Below, one piece after another: positions 18,740-20,247 of a DNA stretch of 20,247 nucleotides. Position numbers and translations under genes: made by a program. The notes under the pieces were generated by a model, which did not search any database, was not told the origin of the DNA, and was given only the letters and a program-made list of their open reading frames with translations. How positions within the stretch are numbered: the first letter of the stretch is position 1; the number at the start of each line of letters is the position of its first letter. Source of the stretch: Paramacrobiotus richtersi (Eukaryota > Tardigrada > Eutardigrada > Parachela > Macrobiotidae); the NCBI GenBank assembly GCA_034698045.1, contig JAQGAU010001253.1, forward strand, positions 1-20,247, written 5' to 3'.

Positions 18740-19680
18740 TAATACAAAAAAATCGAACGCCAGTTTTTCGTGCTACCGCACCTGACCGGACATCAGGTCA
18801 CGTAGGATATCAGAATTTGGAAGATATCAGGAAGAACAAAAACTATGCAAAATGATGAAGAGCATAATTTGTGGTAAATTTTCGGTATTCCATTTGAACA
18901 CACCGGAGCCGCTCGTTCCTCACGTTCTTCCTGATGAAATGCAAAATCGTCAGTATTACGGCCTGCTGGCTGCGAGGTACATTATTATAAATGCCAATCC
19001 CAAATCCTATCAGATTTCCATCCGTCAACATCATTAATATTACGATGCATATTATTTTAGAGATGCCTGTCTCTTCCGTCGTACTATGCCTTTGCGCCCT
19101 CATTACGCGCATCTAATAACTTGGATAGTATTTTGGATGCTTGATAAGTATGCAGATACCTTTGTCTTTAATAGAGATAAGCAATTACCGTTTCACAGAA
19201 TCATAGTAATTAATTTACTAATGCAATTGACAAACGTTTTGTTGCATATTCTCAATGAATCTATGCGTTTATGTTCAAGATCTTGGTTTATAACGTCGGC
19301 ATGTACGTGCCGTGCCGGCGGGTGTTGCATTGTAGTTATGGTACCGAGAATGAATTTTCTGAAGAAAACTTCTAGTCAATGCTGCGTACTATGCCATTGT
19401 GCTTGCTGGACATTGAACAACCATGCAAGTTAAAACTGCAAACAGGCCGAAGCAGGACCACAAGCTAGCGCGTAGAACTCTTTAATAACCGCAATAACGT
19501 GCACGGAGTCGGCTGTGTGAGCTGCGATACAATCAAAAGCAAACAAACAGGAGTCAACAAGCGGCTTCCAAAAACACAGTGAACGTGCATGTACAACACA
19601 TTAATTTTTTTTTCAAAATAAACGATCTCGTTCATGTTACGAGCAAGCTTACGTTGATCGTTCGTTTGATCTGAAGCTCT
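18740..19680. other. No confirmed gene; weak frames only
   Basis: The minus frame 18843-19112 (89 codons, ATG start) has a hydrophobic segment (IICIVILMMLTDGNLIGFGI) that could span a membrane, but it lacks splice support and a family match. The plus frame 19086-19433 (115 codons) overlaps its start on the opposite strand, and its composition is unremarkable. I cannot support either as a gene. Confidence 0.4.
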
Positions 19681-19685
19681 TTTGA

Positions 19686-19829
19686 TTAGACACTGTGGAG
19701 AAATCCACTCCTGTTTTCTGAGCCTTGGCAAGTATCACTTTCTTCAGTCACGAGCTTTGCGATACTATGTTTGATATGAAGCACCATCTGCTGTGGTAAA
19801 CTGAGTTCCACATGGAAGCACCGCAACAT
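19686..19829 (-). CDS. Short candidate exon, 47 codons
   Basis: The frame reads MLRCFHVELSLPQQMVLHIK, then HSIAKLVTEESDTCQGSENR. It looks like a soluble amphipathic segment. A second frame over its 3' half (KTGVDFSTVSNQKSF) ends at a good GTAAGC donor, so the exon may use that frame. No family is recognised. It lies head to head with the plus-strand secreted-protein gene starting at 19914, leaving under 90 bases between them for both promoters if both starts are right. Confidence 0.25.
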   Translation of the reverse strand: MLRCFHVELSLPQQMVLHIKHSIAKLVTEESDTCQGSENRSGFLHSV

Positions 19830-19913
19830 TACCGCAACTGATTACAACGATCATTTTCCTGATACTCGGCATAAAATTAATCACTATTAAAAGACGAGAA
19901 GGTCTTTGTTAAA

Positions 19914-20247
19914 ATGTGTTGCAGAGTGTGGGTTGTCCTCCTGCTGAGCGTTAGCGGGCATGTTCAAGGAGTGGAAACCAATCCCACTGCAGTAGCGATT
20001 TGCCAGTCGGCTTGCGACAGCTTTGATCATAGAGCTCACAGCGTTGAAACTCACTTCAACCGGCTTAGTAAGCGACCGTGAATGTTGTATGCAGTTTACC
20101 GGCGACAATCTGGTCATGCAGAATATGTGTACAGCCGGCGAAATGCTGGTTGTAAAAGCACATCTCAAGCGGTACTTCGAGGTTTTTGTTGTTTCTGCCA
20201 CATGGAGTGTACGTTAACGCTGTTTCTACCGCCCCGCTGCCGGTGCT
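19914..20247 (+). CDS. 5' part of a secreted Cys-rich protein gene (runs off the window)
   Basis: The ATG at 19914 opens a textbook signal peptide (MCCRVWVVLLLSVSGHVQG, residues 1-19). The next part reads VETNPTAVAICQSACDSFDH, then RAHSVETHFNRL. A GTAAGC donor at 20068 pairs with a TCATGCAG acceptor to remove 54 bases (20068-20121). This removes the only in-frame stop (TGA at 20079) and keeps phase. Exon 2 continues open to the window edge: YVYSRRNAGCKSTSQAVLRG, then FCCFCHMECTLTLFLPPRC. Eleven Cys are already present in under 100 residues, counting the two at the N-terminus of the signal peptide, so the mature protein is probably disulfide-bonded and extracellular. A competing frame in exon 2 (MCTAGEMLVVKAHLKRYFEV) ends at 20217 but does not match the splice phase. 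I do not recognise the family. Confidence 0.5.

Noticed and set aside
20122..20217. Alternative exon 2 frame of the secreted gene (MCTAGEMLVVKAHLKRYFEV)
   Set aside because: The splice phase from the signal-peptide exon enters the Cys-rich frame instead; this one would need a different junction.
1..20247. tRNA, rRNA, CRISPR array, bacterial operon, or reverse transcriptase/transposase gene
   Set aside because: I found no GTTCRANYC-type tRNA box in a cloverleaf, no regularly spaced direct repeats with spacers, no ribosome-binding-site gene series, and no YXDD or DDE-like coding frame.

Overview
The window looks like nuclear DNA of a eukaryote, most likely an animal; I could not identify the species. 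I saw no operon, bacterial-style packed genes, rRNA, tRNA or CRISPR array. Coding sequence is broken into short exons that join at GT...AG boundaries. The best-defined introns are very short (about 54-101 bases: 56, 57, 55, 71, 74, 101), with two longer ones (207 and about 950). Wide stretches carry only decayed repeats and hairpins. All gene models were read by eye from frame continuity and splice signals. No homology search was possible.

Left part (1-9,100). There are almost no long frames. One possible exon lies on the minus strand near 2.7-2.9 kb. The rest is repeat relics: a 33-base-arm hairpin at 4.2 kb; a 2-kb field of degenerate CCGGACACTTTT / ACGGTTTTGCCGG motifs at 4.4-6.5 kb holding at least two diverged copies of a larger unit; a direct repeat at 7.4/8.0 kb; a second direct repeat at 8.24/9.04 kb; and, between the last two, a fold-back element with inverted ends of about 80 bases (8,676-8,997).

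Middle part (9,160-13,000), minus strand. A 157-aa single-frame candidate membrane protein (9,163-9,636) is followed by the 3' end of a spliced gene (9,814-10,126), loose candidate exons at 10.3-10.9 kb, an exon with an F-box-like segment (11,641-12,054), and further exons at 12.2-13.0 kb. The last groups may belong to one or two genes.

Right part (13,400-20,247). The best gene is a six-exon minus-strand model (16,497 down to 13,408) encoding 568 residues of a protein I do not recognise. It has an acidic, predicted coiled-coil-like N-terminal half, a Trp-rich centre, a small Cys cluster, a 36-bp tandem repeat encoding DEQSxSxDGSGP units, and a basic tail. Upstream, also on the minus strand, lies a broken or heavily spliced frame set resembling the extracellular ligand-binding (ANF-receptor/type I periplasmic-like) domain of receptor guanylate cyclases or class C GPCRs. 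At the right edge, on the plus strand, begins a secreted Cys-rich protein gene with a signal peptide; it runs off the window.

Nothing in the sequence shows that these genes work together.
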